DNA of 64,000 nt from Paraburkholderia sp. BCC1885 (GCF_900996235.1 NZ_CAAJGM010000285.1:62001-126000); one strand, 5' to 3'; shown: positions 43,837 through 53,079, numbered from the stretch's first letter. Numbers and translations: made by a program. The notes: a model not told the origin generated them from the sequence alone.

Positions 43837-45387
43837 ATGAATCTATTCCGAGCCCTCCTGACGGTCAGCGGCTTCACGCTGCTGTCCCGCGTGACCGGAC
43901 TGGCCCGCGAAACGCTGATCGCCCGCGCGTTCGGCGCCAGTCAGTTTACCGACGCGTTTTACGTCGCTTTCCGTATTCCCAACCTGCTGCGCCGGATTTC
44001 CGCGGAAGGCGCGTTTTCGCAGGCGTTCGTGCCGATTCTTGCCGAATTCAAGAATCAGCAGGGACACGACGCGACCAAGGCGCTCGTCGACGCCACCTCG
44101 ACCGTGCTCGCCTGGGCGCTCGCCATTCTCTCGCTGCTCGGCGTGGTGGGGGCCTCGGGCGTGGTGTACGTGGTGGCTTCCGGCCTCGCGCACGATGGTC
44201 AGGCTTATCCGCTTGCCGTCACGATGACGCGCATCATGTTCCCGTACATCGTGTTCATCTCGCTGACGTCGCTGGCCTCGGGCGTGCTGAATACTTACAA
44301 GAACTTTTCGTTGCCCGCGTTTGCGCCCGTGCTGCTGAACGTGGCGTTCATCGTCGGGGCCGTGTTCGTCGCGCCGCATATGAAGACGCCGGTGTATGCG
44401 CTGGCGTGGGCGGTGATCGTCGGCGGGGTGCTGCAGTTTCTGGTGCAGTTGCCTGGCCTCAAGAAGATCGACATGGTGCCGCGCATCGGCTGGGATCCGG
44501 TGCGCGCGCTCGCGCATCGCGGCGTCAAGCGCGTGCTGTCGAAAATGGTGCCGGCCATGTTCGCGGTGTCGGTGGCGCAGATCAGCCTCATCATTAATAC
44601 GAACATTGCATCGCGTATCGGACCCGGCGCGGTCTCGTGGATCAATTACGCCGACCGCCTGATGGAATTTCCCACGGCGCTGCTGGGCGTCGCGCTCGGC
44701 ACGATCCTGCTGCCGAGCCTCTCCAAGGCCCACGTCGACGCCGATCCGCAAGAGTATTCGTCGCTGCTCGACTGGGGCTTGCGCGTGACCTTTCTGCTGG
44801 CCGCGCCGAGCGCGATCGCGCTGTTTTTCTTCGCCGAGCCGCTGACGGCGACGCTATTCCACTACGGCAAGTTCGACGGCCACTCGGTGGTGATGGTGGG
44901 CCGCGCGCTGGCGGCATATGGCGTCGGGTTGATCGGGCTCATTCTCATCAAGATTCTCGCGCCCGGTTTCTACGCCAAGCAGGACATCAAGACGCCGGTG
45001 AAGATCGGCATCGGCGTGTTGATCGTCACGCAGTTGAGCAACTTCGTGTTCGTGCCGATCTTTGCGCATGCCGGTTTGACGCTGAGCGTCGGGCTCGGCG
45101 CCTGCATGAACGCGCTGCTGCTGTTCATCGGCTTGCGCCGGCGCGGCATCTATATGCCGTCGAGCGGTTGGCTGGTTTTCTTCGTGCAGATGATCGGCGC
45201 CTGCCTCGTGCTCGCGGGCGTGATGCACTGGTTCGCCATCAGCTTTGACTGGATCGGCCTGCATGCGCAACCGCTCGCGCGCATCGTCTTGCTCGCCGCG
45301 TGCCTCGTTCTGTTCGCTGCGCTATATTTCGGTATGCTTTGGCTGATGGGCTTCAAATACGCGTATTTCAGAAGGCGAGTGAAGTGA
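43837..45387 (+). CDS. murJ: Lipid II flippase MurJ
   Basis: This 516-residue membrane protein of the MVF/MATE fold moves lipid II across the inner membrane for cell-wall synthesis. It has about 14 predicted helices. Conserved pieces are SGFTLLSRVTGLARETLIA, AFRIPNLLRRISAEGAFSQA with functionally important arginines, and ISLTSLASGVLNTYKNFSLP (20 residues). The ATG at 43837 matches the family start. Its stop overlaps the GTG start of the next gene (GTGA), so the two are coupled. Confidence 0.95.
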   Translation: MNLFRALLTVSGFTLLSRVTGLARETLIARAFGASQFTDAFYVAFRIPNLLRRISAEGAFSQAFVPILAEFKNQQGHDATKALVDATSTVLAWALAILSLLGVVGASGVVYVVASGLAHDGQAYPLAVTMTRIMFPYIVFISLTSLASGVLNTYKNFSLPAFAPVLLNVAFIVGAVFVAPHMKTPVYALAWAVIVGGVLQFLVQLPGLKKIDMVPRIGWDPVRALAHRGVKRVLSKMVPAMFAVSVAQISLIINTNIASRIGPGAVSWINYADRLMEFPTALLGVALGTILLPSLSKAHVDADPQEYSSLLDWGLRVTFLLAAPSAIALFFFAEPLTATLFHYGKFDGHSVVMVGRALAAYGVGLIGLILIKILAPGFYAKQDIKTPVKIGIGVLIVTQLSNFVFVPIFAHAGLTLSVGLGACMNALLLFIGLRRRGIYMPSSGWLVFFVQMIGACLVLAGVMHWFAISFDWIGLHAQPLARIVLLAACLVLFAALYFGMLWLMGFKYAYFRRRVK

Positions 45388-46235
45388 TCACCACGACGCG
45401 GGTTCTCGACTATTTCAGCACGCTGGTCGCCGAAGACGACAGCCTGCCTCTCACCGAGGCAGCGCTTTCGCTCGCACAGGACGCCTATCCCGATCTCGAT
45501 CTGCAAGGCACGCTCGCCGAGATTGACGAGCTGGTGGTGCGCCTGCAGCGCCGCATGCCGGCCGACGCCGATATCAAGCAGAAGGTCGGCATCCTGAACC
45601 GCTTTTTCTTCCGCGAGCTGGGCTTCGGCAGCAACCTCAACGATTACTACGATCCCGACAACAGTCATCTGAATGTCGTGCTCAAACGGCGCCGTGGCAT
45701 TCCGATTTCGCTCGCCGTGCTGTATCTGGAAATGGCGGAGCAGATTGGCGTGCCGGTGCGCGGTGTGTCGTTTCCGGGACATTTCCTGCTGCGCGTGACG
45801 ACGCCCGATGGCGACGTAATGCTCGATCCGACCACCGGGCATTCGCTGTCCGAGTCGGAGATGGTTGAGATGCTGGAGCCGTATGTGGCGTCGGCGGGCG
45901 AGTCGGTCAGCCGCGCCCTGCGAATGCTGCTGCAGCCGGCCACGCGCCGCGAGATCATTGCGCGAATGCTGGGTAATCTGAAGTCCACCTATCTTCAGAC
46001 GGAACGCTGGCAACGTTTGCTGGCCGTGCAGCAACGGCTGGTGATTTTGTTGCCGGAGAGCATCGAGGAAGTGCGCGACCGCGGCTTCGCTTATGCGCGG
46101 CTCGATTATCTGCGCCCGGCGCTCGAAGATCTGGAGCGCTATCTAGGCGACCGGCCGGATGCCGATGACGCCACCGTCGTCGAATCGCAACTGCATGAGC
46201 TAAGGCAACGCACGCAGCATAACGATCGCGACTGA
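45384..46235 (+). CDS. SirB1 family protein (transglutaminase-like and TPR)
   Basis: This 283-residue protein belongs to the SirB1/transglutaminase-like family with C-terminal tetratricopeptide repeats. It shows the family sequence LNDYYDPDNSHLNVVLKRRR, GIPISLAVLYLEMAEQIGVP (20 residues), and FPGHFLLRV with its conserved histidine. Function is unknown, though relatives are found near cell-envelope and tRNA/peptide-chain-release genes. The GTG at 45384 overlaps the murJ stop and has a GAAGGCGAG purine site; earlier frame lies inside murJ and is not used. Confidence 0.85.
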   Translation: MITTTRVLDYFSTLVAEDDSLPLTEAALSLAQDAYPDLDLQGTLAEIDELVVRLQRRMPADADIKQKVGILNRFFFRELGFGSNLNDYYDPDNSHLNVVLKRRRGIPISLAVLYLEMAEQIGVPVRGVSFPGHFLLRVTTPDGDVMLDPTTGHSLSESEMVEMLEPYVASAGESVSRALRMLLQPATRREIIARMLGNLKSTYLQTERWQRLLAVQQRLVILLPESIEEVRDRGFAYARLDYLRPALEDLERYLGDRPDADDATVVESQLHELRQRTQHNDRD

Positions 46236-46326
46236 CGCGGGCGCTTCGATTCGATTCGTCTAATGGATGCATGGGGCGCGGCCTGGTTCGGCCCGCCGCT
46301 CCATGCATTCGGCTCATCCCGCCGTG

Positions 46327-47085
46327 TTACTTCGGCTGCATCCGGATCGCGCCGTCCAGACGGATCACTTCGCCATTGAGCATCGGGTTATCGAATATCT
46401 GCTTGGCGAGCATCGCGTATTCCACAGGTTTGCCCAGACGCGGGGGGAACGGCACCATCGCCCCGAGCGCGTCCTGCACGTCCTGCGGCATGCCGAGCAG
46501 CATCGGCGTTTCGAAGATGCCCGGGGCAATCGTCATCACGCGAATTGCGTTGCGCGACAAATCACGGGCGACAGGCAATGTCATGCCCACCACGCCGCTC
46601 TTCGACGCCGCATAGGCCGCCTGGCCGATCTGGCCATCAAACGCCGCAACCGACGCCGTGTTGACGATCACACCACGTTCGCCGAGCGCATTCGGTTCGT
46701 TCTTCGCCATCGCCGCAGCGGCGAGGCGGATCATGTTGAACGTGCCGATCAGGTTGATCGAGATGGTGCGCGAAAACGACTCCAACGGATGCGGGCCGTC
46801 CTTGCCGACGGTCTTGATGGCCGGCGCCACGCCCGCGCAGTTGATCAGGCCACGCAGCGTGCCGAGCCGGGTTGCTGCTTCGACGGCTTGAATGCCGTCT
46901 TCCTCGCGGCTTACATCGCACTTGACGAACACGCCGCCCAACTCCTGCGCGAGCGCCGTGCCGGCGTCCTGATTGAGGTCGGCCACCACGATCTTGCCGC
47001 CTTCCGCAGCGAACAGGCGCGCGGTTGCCGCGCCGAGGCCGGACGCGCCGCCGGTGATCAGGAACACATTGTCACGAATCTCCAT
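46327..47085 (-). CDS. 3-hydroxyacyl-CoA dehydrogenase, SDR family (HSD10-like)
   Basis: This 252-residue short-chain dehydrogenase resembles the type II 3-hydroxyacyl-CoA / 3-hydroxy-2-methylbutyryl-CoA dehydrogenase group. It has TGGASGLGAATARLF, the NCAGVAPAIKTVGKDGPHPL insert (20 residues) typical of the HSD10 subgroup, Ser in NTASVAAFDGQIGQAAYAAS with the Tyr-x-x-x-Lys (YAASK) and the PGIFETPML tail. Probable role: fatty acid or branched-chain amino acid degradation. Exact substrate is not set by sequence. No other beta-oxidation gene is adjacent. Confidence 0.85.
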   Translation of the reverse strand: MEIRDNVFLITGGASGLGAATARLFAAEGGKIVVADLNQDAGTALAQELGGVFVKCDVSREEDGIQAVEAATRLGTLRGLINCAGVAPAIKTVGKDGPHPLESFSRTISINLIGTFNMIRLAAAAMAKNEPNALGERGVIVNTASVAAFDGQIGQAAYAASKSGVVGMTLPVARDLSRNAIRVMTIAPGIFETPMLLGMPQDVQDALGAMVPFPPRLGKPVEYAMLAKQIFDNPMLNGEVIRLDGAIRMQPK

Positions 47086-47393
47086 GTCTTCTCCTTTGCT
47101 TCAGTTCGTTAATCTGCACGATCGAATATCTTTTCGATAATCGATTGTAACGGCTGTGCTGCAGCAGCGGATGGCGAAAGAGCAGCGGCGCATGCGCCGG
47201 TAGGGCGAATCGAATGCGGGAAACCGTTTTGATTTGGATAACTGATTAATAAGGCTGCGCATTAAAGTGCACACACGCAAAATAAAAAACCCGCCTGTGA
47301 AGGCGGGTCTTTTTGCATTGCGGCTTACTGGCGCGTTGCGTGTGCTTTGATCAAACTAAAACAAAGTGGTCGGCGCCTGATTTCAACGCGTGA
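47086..47393. other. 308-bp gap between the SDR gene and adk
   Basis: Both flanking genes read leftward. The gap holds the adk terminator at 47284-47312, and the SDR gene's upstream region with AT-rich segments (TATCTTTTCGATAATCGATTG near 47125, where the palindromic ATCGAT/GATAATCGAT elements could be regulatory). No gene was found. Confidence 0.5.
47284..47312 (-). terminator. Rho-independent terminator of adk
   Basis: Arms ACCCGCCT (47289-47296) and AGGCGGGT (47301-47308) form a perfect 8-bp stem with a four-base loop. Read leftward it is followed by TTTTTTATTTT, so it ends the adk transcript about 80 bases after the stop. A shorter T-run on the other side could make it bidirectional. Confidence 0.85.
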
Positions 47394-48059
47394 TTACTTC
47401 AACGCCTCGAACACGCGGGCGCGAATTTCATCCACTGTGCCGAGGCCGGAAATGGCCCGGTACTGCGGCGCCTTCAAACTGCTCGAAGCGTCGCCGTTCT
47501 TCGCCCACGTGGTGTAGTACTCGATCAGCGGCTTGGTCTGCGCAACGTAGACGTCCAGACGCTTCTTGACGGTTTCTTCCTTGTCGTCGTCGCGCTGGAT
47601 TAGCGGTTCACCCGTCACGTCGTCGGTGTTCTCGACCTTCGGCGGATTGAACTTGACGTGATACGTGCGGCCCGACGCGGCATGCACGCGGCGTCCGCTC
47701 ATACGCACAATGATCTCGTCGAACGGCACGTCGATTTCCAGCACGTAGTCGATGGCGACGCCGGCATGCTTCATGGCTTCGGCTTGCGGCAGCGTGCGCG
47801 GAAAACCGTCGAACAGATAGCCGTTCGCGCAGTCCGCTTCTTTCAGACGTTCCTTGACGAGGTTGATGATCAGCTCGTCCGACACCAGTTCGCCGGCATC
47901 CATGAAACGCTTTGCTTCAACGCCGAGCGGCGTACCGGCTTTAACGGCCGCACGCAGCATGTCGCCGGTGGAAATTTGCGGAATGCCGAACTTCTCTTTG
48001 ATAAAGGTCGCCTGGGTGCCTTTGCCCGCTCCGGGGGCACCCAACAGGATCAAACGCAT
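47394..48059 (-). CDS. adk: Adenylate kinase
   Basis: This 221-residue enzyme interconverts ATP plus AMP and two ADP. It has the P-loop LLGAPGAGKGTQATF, the AMP-binding STGDMLRAAV and DGFPRTLPQAEAM, and a long LID domain with RRVHAASGRTYHVKFNPPKV (20 residues) that lacks zinc cysteines. It lies downstream of kdsB on the same strand, in the order seen in other Burkholderiaceae, but a 229-base gap separates them. Confidence 0.97.
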   Translation of the reverse strand: MRLILLGAPGAGKGTQATFIKEKFGIPQISTGDMLRAAVKAGTPLGVEAKRFMDAGELVSDELIINLVKERLKEADCANGYLFDGFPRTLPQAEAMKHAGVAIDYVLEIDVPFDEIIVRMSGRRVHAASGRTYHVKFNPPKVENTDDVTGEPLIQRDDDKEETVKKRLDVYVAQTKPLIEYYTTWAKNGDASSSLKAPQYRAISGLGTVDEIRARVFEALK

Positions 48060-48288
48060 GTGATATCTCCAGATCTATGTGAATTCTTGCGCGGCGCAAC
48101 GCTTGGGCTGATTCGCAAGCGTATCTGCGCGTTGGGTTCAGGGGGCCTGTATCGAACTGGCGCAATGCGCCTCGCGCGGCACATCTATGACGACGGCGCT
48201 GCGAGGGGGATAGCGGGACGACCGGGCAAACCCTGACGAACGATCATTGCAGATGGTGCGCACAACCGTTTGATTATGCCATGGGTTT

Positions 48289-49101
48289 TTACGCCGACGG
48301 ACCGAATAACGACCTTACGCGGGCGAGATCGGCGGGCGTGTCGACGCCCGGCAGCGGCGCCTCGCGGGTGACGAGCACGGCGATCCGCTCGCCATGCCAC
48401 ATGGCGCGCAGTTGCTCGAGCGCCTCGACCTGTTCGATCGGCGAGATCGTCAGACTCGGGTAGGAGCGCAGAAACTTTGCGCGATAGGCGTACAGCCCGA
48501 TATGCCGGTAGACCGTTGCGGGCGCGGGCGGCGCGGGCATGGCGGCGACATCCGGCCAGTGTGGCTGATACGCGTCGCGCGCCCAGGGAATCGGCGCGCG
48601 CGAGAAGTACAGCGCAACGCCGCGCGCATCGAGTACGACCTTGACGACGTTCGGATTGAAGATCTCGGCGGGGTCGGTGATCGGATGGGCGGCGGTCGCA
48701 ATCGCACATGCGTGGCTCGCCGCGAGGTGCGACGCAACGCCGCACACCAGCGCGGGATCGATTAGCGGTTCGTCGCCCTGCACGTTCACCACGATCGTTT
48801 CGTCGCTCCAGCCGAAATGCGCCGCGACTTCCGCGAGGCGGTCGGTGCCGGACGGATGATCGGCGCGCGTGAGCATGGCTTCGATGCCGTGCTCGCGGGC
48901 GACGTCGAGCACCGACTGTGCATCCGATGCAATCAGTACATGCTGCGCGCCCGAGGCGAGCGCGCGTTCGGCGACGCGCACGACCATCGGCTTGCCGCCG
49001 ATGTCGGCGAGCGGCTTGTCGGGCAGACGCGTGGAAGCAAGGCGCGCCGGTACGACGGCGATAAACGGCGGGGCGGCGGATGCAGGAGTAGCTTGAGTCA
49101 T
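48289..49101 (-). CDS. kdsB: 3-deoxy-manno-octulosonate cytidylyltransferase
   Basis: This 270-residue enzyme activates Kdo as CMP-Kdo for lipopolysaccharide inner-core synthesis. It has VPARLASTRLPDKPLADIGG near the start, the NVQGDEPLIDP metal site, and the SRAPIPWARD segment. It lies 16 bases after the trm112-like gene and belongs to the leftward lpxK-trm112-kdsB group. The C-terminal end is typical. Confidence 0.95.
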   Translation of the reverse strand: MTQATPASAAPPFIAVVPARLASTRLPDKPLADIGGKPMVVRVAERALASGAQHVLIASDAQSVLDVAREHGIEAMLTRADHPSGTDRLAEVAAHFGWSDETIVVNVQGDEPLIDPALVCGVASHLAASHACAIATAAHPITDPAEIFNPNVVKVVLDARGVALYFSRAPIPWARDAYQPHWPDVAAMPAPPAPATVYRHIGLYAYRAKFLRSYPSLTISPIEQVEALEQLRAMWHGERIAVLVTREAPLPGVDTPADLARVRSLFGPSA

Positions 49102-49117
49102 CGGAGAAACTGCGGTT

Positions 49118-49324
49118 TTATGCGCCGGGTGCGGGATTGAGCGGCTCGACCGGCGTGCCTTCCACCGTTTGACGGGCTTCGTCCACCAGCATCACGGGGA
49201 TACCGTCGCGGATCGGGTAGGCCAGCTTGTCCGCGATGCAAATGAGCTCCTGCGCCGGACGGTCGTAGCTGAGCGGGCCCTTGCAGATGGGGCAGACGAG
49301 AATTTCAAGCAGGCGAGCGTCCAC
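49118..49324 (-). CDS. Trm112 family protein (YcaR-like)
   Basis: This 68-residue protein of the Trm112/YcaR family is the small partner of methyltransferases in eukaryotes and archaea; bacterial role is unclear. It has the zinc-ribbon-derived motif LEILVCPICKGPLSYD, one later Cys, and the conserved LAYPIRDGIPVMLVDEAR. Start GTG at 49324 has a GGAGA site six bases upstream. It overlaps the lpxK stop by 20 bases and precedes kdsB, as in many Proteobacteria. Confidence 0.88.
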   Translation of the reverse strand: MDARLLEILVCPICKGPLSYDRPAQELICIADKLAYPIRDGIPVMLVDEARQTVEGTPVEPLNPAPGA

Positions 49325-50321
49325 GGAGTTTCTCCACAACTAATTCGATGAGGCGATGATCGAGCGCAGCTTCAACCGGGACTACCCAGATGCGCGCGTC
49401 GTGCCAGGCCCCTAATTTTACCGCATCCTTTTCGGTGACCAGGATCGCGTCGGCGGCGACGTCCACGAATGGATTGCTGCTGAAACTGTAATGATCCGGC
49501 AGCGCGCGGGTCTCGGGCGTCAGGCCGGCGGCGCGCAAGGTTGCGAAAAAGCGCTCCGGCGCGCCGATCCCGGCCGCGGCCAGCACGCGTTCGCCGCTGA
49601 ACTGGGCGAGCGGGCGGCGCAGCGACGGATTGCCGAGATGCCATGCGTCGCCTGGCGTGAGCGCGAGCGCGAAGGTGTTCGGCCACGGCGGCAGCGTGCG
49701 TTCGTATGGGCTGTTGACGAGCGTCGCATCGCGGCGGCGCGACAGCGGCTCGCGCAACGGGCCGGCCGGCAGCAGGAAGCCATTGCCGCCCAGACGATGG
49801 TCGAACACGACGATTTCGGCGTCGCGCGCGAGGCGGTAATGCTGCAGGCCGTCGTCGCTGACGATCACATCGACTTCACGATGCGCGGCGCACAGCGCCT
49901 GGGCGGCCGCGACGCGGTCCGGACAGACCCAGACCGGCGCGCCGGTGCGGCGGGCGATCAGCAAGGGCTCGTCGCCGCCGTCCTGTGGCGACGAGGCGGC
50001 TGTGATCGCGGTTGGCCGGTTCACGCGCGCGCCATAGCCGCGCGACACGACACCCGGATGGAAGCCGGCGCCCCGCAGGGCTTCGACAAGCGCGATTACC
50101 GTGGGCGTCTTGCCGGTGCCGCCGACCGTCACGTTGCCGACCACCACCACCGGCACGCCGACGCTCACCCGTTTCATCCAGCCAAGCGAGAACGCGGCGC
50201 GGCGCGCGGCGGCGATAGCGCCGAATAGGCAGGCGAACGGCAGCAGCCCCCACGCAAGCGGGCCGCGTTGCCGCCATTCGCTCGCGAGGCGCGTTTCGAT
50301 GCGGGCTTTGAGGCCGCTCAT
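49305..50321 (-). CDS. lpxK: Tetraacyldisaccharide 4'-kinase
   Basis: This 338-residue inner-membrane-bound kinase phosphorylates the lipid A precursor at the 4' position. Walker A is VGNVTVGGTGKTPTV, with an N-terminal membrane-associating segment (GLLPFACLFGAIAAARRAAF, 20 residues), VSRGYGARV and the VIVSDDGLQHYRLARD Asp. It leads the leftward group lpxK-trm112-kdsB. In many relatives exbB and exbD lie upstream; they are absent here. Confidence 0.94.
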   Translation of the reverse strand: MSGLKARIETRLASEWRQRGPLAWGLLPFACLFGAIAAARRAAFSLGWMKRVSVGVPVVVVGNVTVGGTGKTPTVIALVEALRGAGFHPGVVSRGYGARVNRPTAITAASSPQDGGDEPLLIARRTGAPVWVCPDRVAAAQALCAAHREVDVIVSDDGLQHYRLARDAEIVVFDHRLGGNGFLLPAGPLREPLSRRRDATLVNSPYERTLPPWPNTFALALTPGDAWHLGNPSLRRPLAQFSGERVLAAAGIGAPERFFATLRAAGLTPETRALPDHYSFSSNPFVDVAADAILVTEKDAVKLGAWHDARIWVVPVEAALDHRLIELVVEKLRGRSPA

Positions 50322-50913
50322 GGGGCCGAGGCCGCGGTAAGTGGCGACAGCCGTAGCGGCGACAGTTCAAATGTCGCGGTGAAGAGGCTCAGTAGCAACG
50401 CGTTTTCTCCAGGCGAAAACCAGCGGGACAAGTCGGACGGTACAACGGCGGCGCAACTGACGCGGGAAGGGCGACGAGGCAAAAGGCGCTCTGCGCCTGA
50501 GCTTCCATGCCTCGGTTTCGCGCACGGCTCATGATGCCCTTTAAACCCGGCACTCTAGCGCGCGGGTGTCGTGCGCGGCAAGTCGCGAAGAATGCGGCGA
50601 CGTTATTGGCAGGGCCAATTGACGCGTCGACAGAGGTCTCACAGCCTGTGGATAACTTTGTGGAGAACCCGCCGTCGGCGAGGCTGGAAGGCCCGATCCG
50701 CGCGGGTCCTGTCGGCACGCTATCGCATTAACGAGATATAAAACACATATAAATCAATGGTTTGCTTCGATGCCATGGGGCTCCGCGAGGGACTTGACAG
50801 GCGTTAGAAAGATTCTCCCGACATGTGGACACTTTTAACAATTGGTACGACGTGCTGGACGTGGATGGCCGCTCGGTCTATCGTCTGTCCGGCCTGTCAT
50901 CCCTATTCCTCGC
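50322..50913. other. 592-bp gap between lpxK and xseA, with DnaA-box-like sites
   Basis: This is the largest non-coding gap in the window. It holds a perfect DnaA-box sequence TGTGGATAA (50647-50655) and TGTGGAGAA (50659-50667, one mismatch), and AT-rich stretches near 50735-50760 and 50830. Upstream elements of both genes must lie here. A 109-codon leftward open frame (50389-50718) has no recognisable family and no coding character. Confidence 0.45.
50647..50667. promoter_or_regulatory. Two DnaA-box-like sequences
   Basis: TGTGGATAA (50647-50655) is the complement of TTATCCACA, the DnaA consensus; TGTGGAGAA (50659-50667) differs by one base. They are in the same orientation, 12 bases apart. 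This may be a titration site or regulatory site, or may be chance. Confidence 0.35.
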
Positions 50914-52293
50914 ATGAACTCCGAAAGTCCTTTTTCGTCCGCTGCTACGTCGGGTGGTGATGTCGTCGTGCCGGTCTCGGCGCTCAACCGCGCTATCGGC
51001 ACGATGCTCGAACGCTCGTTCCCGCTCGTCTGGGTGGCGGGCGAAGTGTCGAATTTCACGCGCGCCGCCAGCGGCCACTGGTATTTCTCGATCAAGGACG
51101 CCCAGGCGCAGATGCGCTGCGTCATGTTCCGCGGCCGCGCGCAGCATGCCGAATTCACGCCGCGCGAAGGCGACCGCATCGAAGTGCGGGCGCTGGTCAC
51201 GATGTACGAGCCGCGCGGCGAACTGCAACTCAACGTCGAGGCAGTGCGCCGGACCGGGCAGGGGCGGCTTTACGAAGCCTTCCTGAAACTCAAGGCGCAA
51301 CTCGAAGCGGAGGGGCTGTTTGCCGCCGAACGCAAGCGGCCATTGCCGGCGCATCCGCGCTCGATTGGCATTGTCACGTCATTGCAGGCTGCCGCGTTGC
51401 GCGACGTGCTGACCACGCTGCAACGACGCGCGCCGCATATTCCGGTGATCGTCTATCCGGCGCCGGTGCAAGGCGTGGGCGTGAGCGCGAAACTCGCGGC
51501 GATGGTCGAAACAGCGAACGCGCGGCGCGAGGTCGACGTGTTGATCGTGTGCCGCGGCGGCGGATCGATCGAAGATCTGTGGGCCTTCAACGAAGAAGTG
51601 CTGGCGCGTGCGATTGCCGAAAGCCGCGTGCCGGTGGTGAGCGGCGTCGGTCACGAAACCGATTTCACGATTGCCGATTTTGCCGCCGACGTGCGCGCGC
51701 CGACTCCAACGGGCGCGGCCGAGCTCGTCAGTCCGCAACGCGTGCTGTTGCTGCGCGACCTCGACCACCGTCACGCGACGCTCGCGCGCGGCTTTGGCCG
51801 CATGATGGAACGGCGGGCGCAGCAACTGGACTGGCTCGCGCGCCGGCTCGTTTCGCCATCCGAGCGGCTCGCGCGGCAACGCACGCACCTGCAACAACTC
51901 AGTGTGCGGCTCGCTTCAGCAGGGGCGCGTCCGGTGCGCGATGCCCGAGCACGTTTTTCGCTGCTGCAGATGCGCTGGCAACGCTGGCGCCCGGACCTCG
52001 CCGCGCATCGCGCCACCTTGAACACGCTCGCACAGCGTCTCGACGATGCCGTGCTGCGTCAGCACGAACGCCAGACGGCGCGCGTGACGACGCTCGCCGC
52101 GCGTCTCGAGGTGCTGAGTCCGCAACGCACGCTCGAGCGCGGCTATGCGGCTCTGCTCGACGCCAACAACGGCCGCGCGGTGCGTACGCCGGGCTCGCTC
52201 AAGCCCGGACGGCGACTCACCGTGCATCTCGCCGAAGGCGCCGCGGACATCACGCTGGCCGATGTGCAGGCACGTCTGGCGGATGGATTCTGA
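50914..52293 (+). CDS. xseA: Exodeoxyribonuclease VII large subunit
   Basis: This 459-residue subunit of the single-strand exonuclease degrades DNA in mismatch repair and recombination. An N-terminal OB-fold (VWVAGEVSNFTRAASGHWYF, 20 residues) is followed by the nuclease domain with GIVTSLQAAALRDVLTTL, VCRGGGSIEDLWAFNEE and SGVGHETDFTIADF with RAPTPTGAAELV, and a long Arg/Gln-rich coiled coil at the C-terminal side. The ATG at 50914 is used. xseB is not adjacent. sodB follows 207 bases later on the same strand. Confidence 0.95.
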   Translation: MNSESPFSSAATSGGDVVVPVSALNRAIGTMLERSFPLVWVAGEVSNFTRAASGHWYFSIKDAQAQMRCVMFRGRAQHAEFTPREGDRIEVRALVTMYEPRGELQLNVEAVRRTGQGRLYEAFLKLKAQLEAEGLFAAERKRPLPAHPRSIGIVTSLQAAALRDVLTTLQRRAPHIPVIVYPAPVQGVGVSAKLAAMVETANARREVDVLIVCRGGGSIEDLWAFNEEVLARAIAESRVPVVSGVGHETDFTIADFAADVRAPTPTGAAELVSPQRVLLLRDLDHRHATLARGFGRMMERRAQQLDWLARRLVSPSERLARQRTHLQQLSVRLASAGARPVRDARARFSLLQMRWQRWRPDLAAHRATLNTLAQRLDDAVLRQHERQTARVTTLAARLEVLSPQRTLERGYAALLDANNGRAVRTPGSLKPGRRLTVHLAEGAADITLADVQARLADGF

Positions 52294-52410
52294 TACACCT
52301 GCCGGGAGCATGGCCGGGTCGTACATTTGACCGTGACAAGCGTGTGGCGTGAGCACTAATTACGTCATTCAGGCGCGTTTTCGCGGATGCCGGGCATAAA
52401 GTCCGCTCGT

Positions 52411-52439
52411 TTGCGGGGTTATTCCAAGTCGCCTACAAT
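52411..52439 (+). promoter_or_regulatory. Probable sodB promoter
   Basis: TTGCGG (52411-52416), a 17-base spacer and TACAAT (52434-52439) lie about 62 bases before the sodB ATG, a reasonable sigma-70 promoter. No Fur box was clear. Confidence 0.5.
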
Positions 52440-52500
52440 CGAGTGCTCTACAGCGTTATCCTCAGACTGACCCCCCACACACAGATAGAAGGAAAGCACC

Positions 52501-53079
52501 ATGGAACATACGCTCCCGCCGCTGCCGTTTGCAAAGAACGCTCTCGCTCCGAACATGTCGGAAGAGACGCTCGAATACCACTACGGCAAGCATCACCAGA
52601 CCTATGTGACTAACCTGAACAATCTGATCAAGGGCACGGAGTTCGAGAACCTGTCGCTTGAAGAGATCGTCAAGAAGGCATCGGGCGGTGTCTTCAATAA
52701 CGCTGCGCAAGTCTGGAATCACACGTTCTTCTGGAACAGCCTGTCGCCGCAAGGTGGCGGTGCACCGAAGGGCGCGCTCGCTGACGCGATCAACGCGAAG
52801 TGGGGTTCCTTCGACAAGTTCAAGGAAGAATTCGCCAAGACCGCGGTCGGCACGTTCGGCTCGGGCTGGGCATGGCTCGTGAAGAAGGCAGACGGTTCGC
52901 TCGACCTCGTGTCGACCAGCAACGCCGCCACGCCGCTGACCACGGACGCGAAGGCACTCCTGACGATTGACGTGTGGGAACACGCGTACTACATCGACTA
53001 TCGCAATGCTCGTCCGAAGTTCGTCGAAGCGTACTGGAACATCGTGAACTGGGACTTTGCTGCGAAGAATTTCGCGTAA
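52501..53079 (+). CDS. sodB: Superoxide dismutase [Fe]
   Basis: This 192-residue iron superoxide dismutase removes superoxide in the cytoplasm. Metal-ligand regions are TLEYHYGKHHQTYVTNLN, NNAAQVWNHTFFW and DVWEHAYYIDYRNARPKFVE. The Gln in the central GGGVFNNAAQ region (here GGVFNNAAQVW) and length match Fe- rather than Mn-type enzymes. A GGAAAG ribosome site precedes the ATG, and a hairpin terminator follows. Confidence 0.95.
   Translation: MEHTLPPLPFAKNALAPNMSEETLEYHYGKHHQTYVTNLNNLIKGTEFENLSLEEIVKKASGGVFNNAAQVWNHTFFWNSLSPQGGGAPKGALADAINAKWGSFDKFKEEFAKTAVGTFGSGWAWLVKKADGSLDLVSTSNAATPLTTDAKALLTIDVWEHAYYIDYRNARPKFVEAYWNIVNWDFAAKNFA

Noticed and set aside
50647..50667. A replication origin at the tandem DnaA-box-like sites
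   Set aside because: Only two boxes, no large AT-rich unwinding region and no dnaA, dnaN or parA genes nearby.
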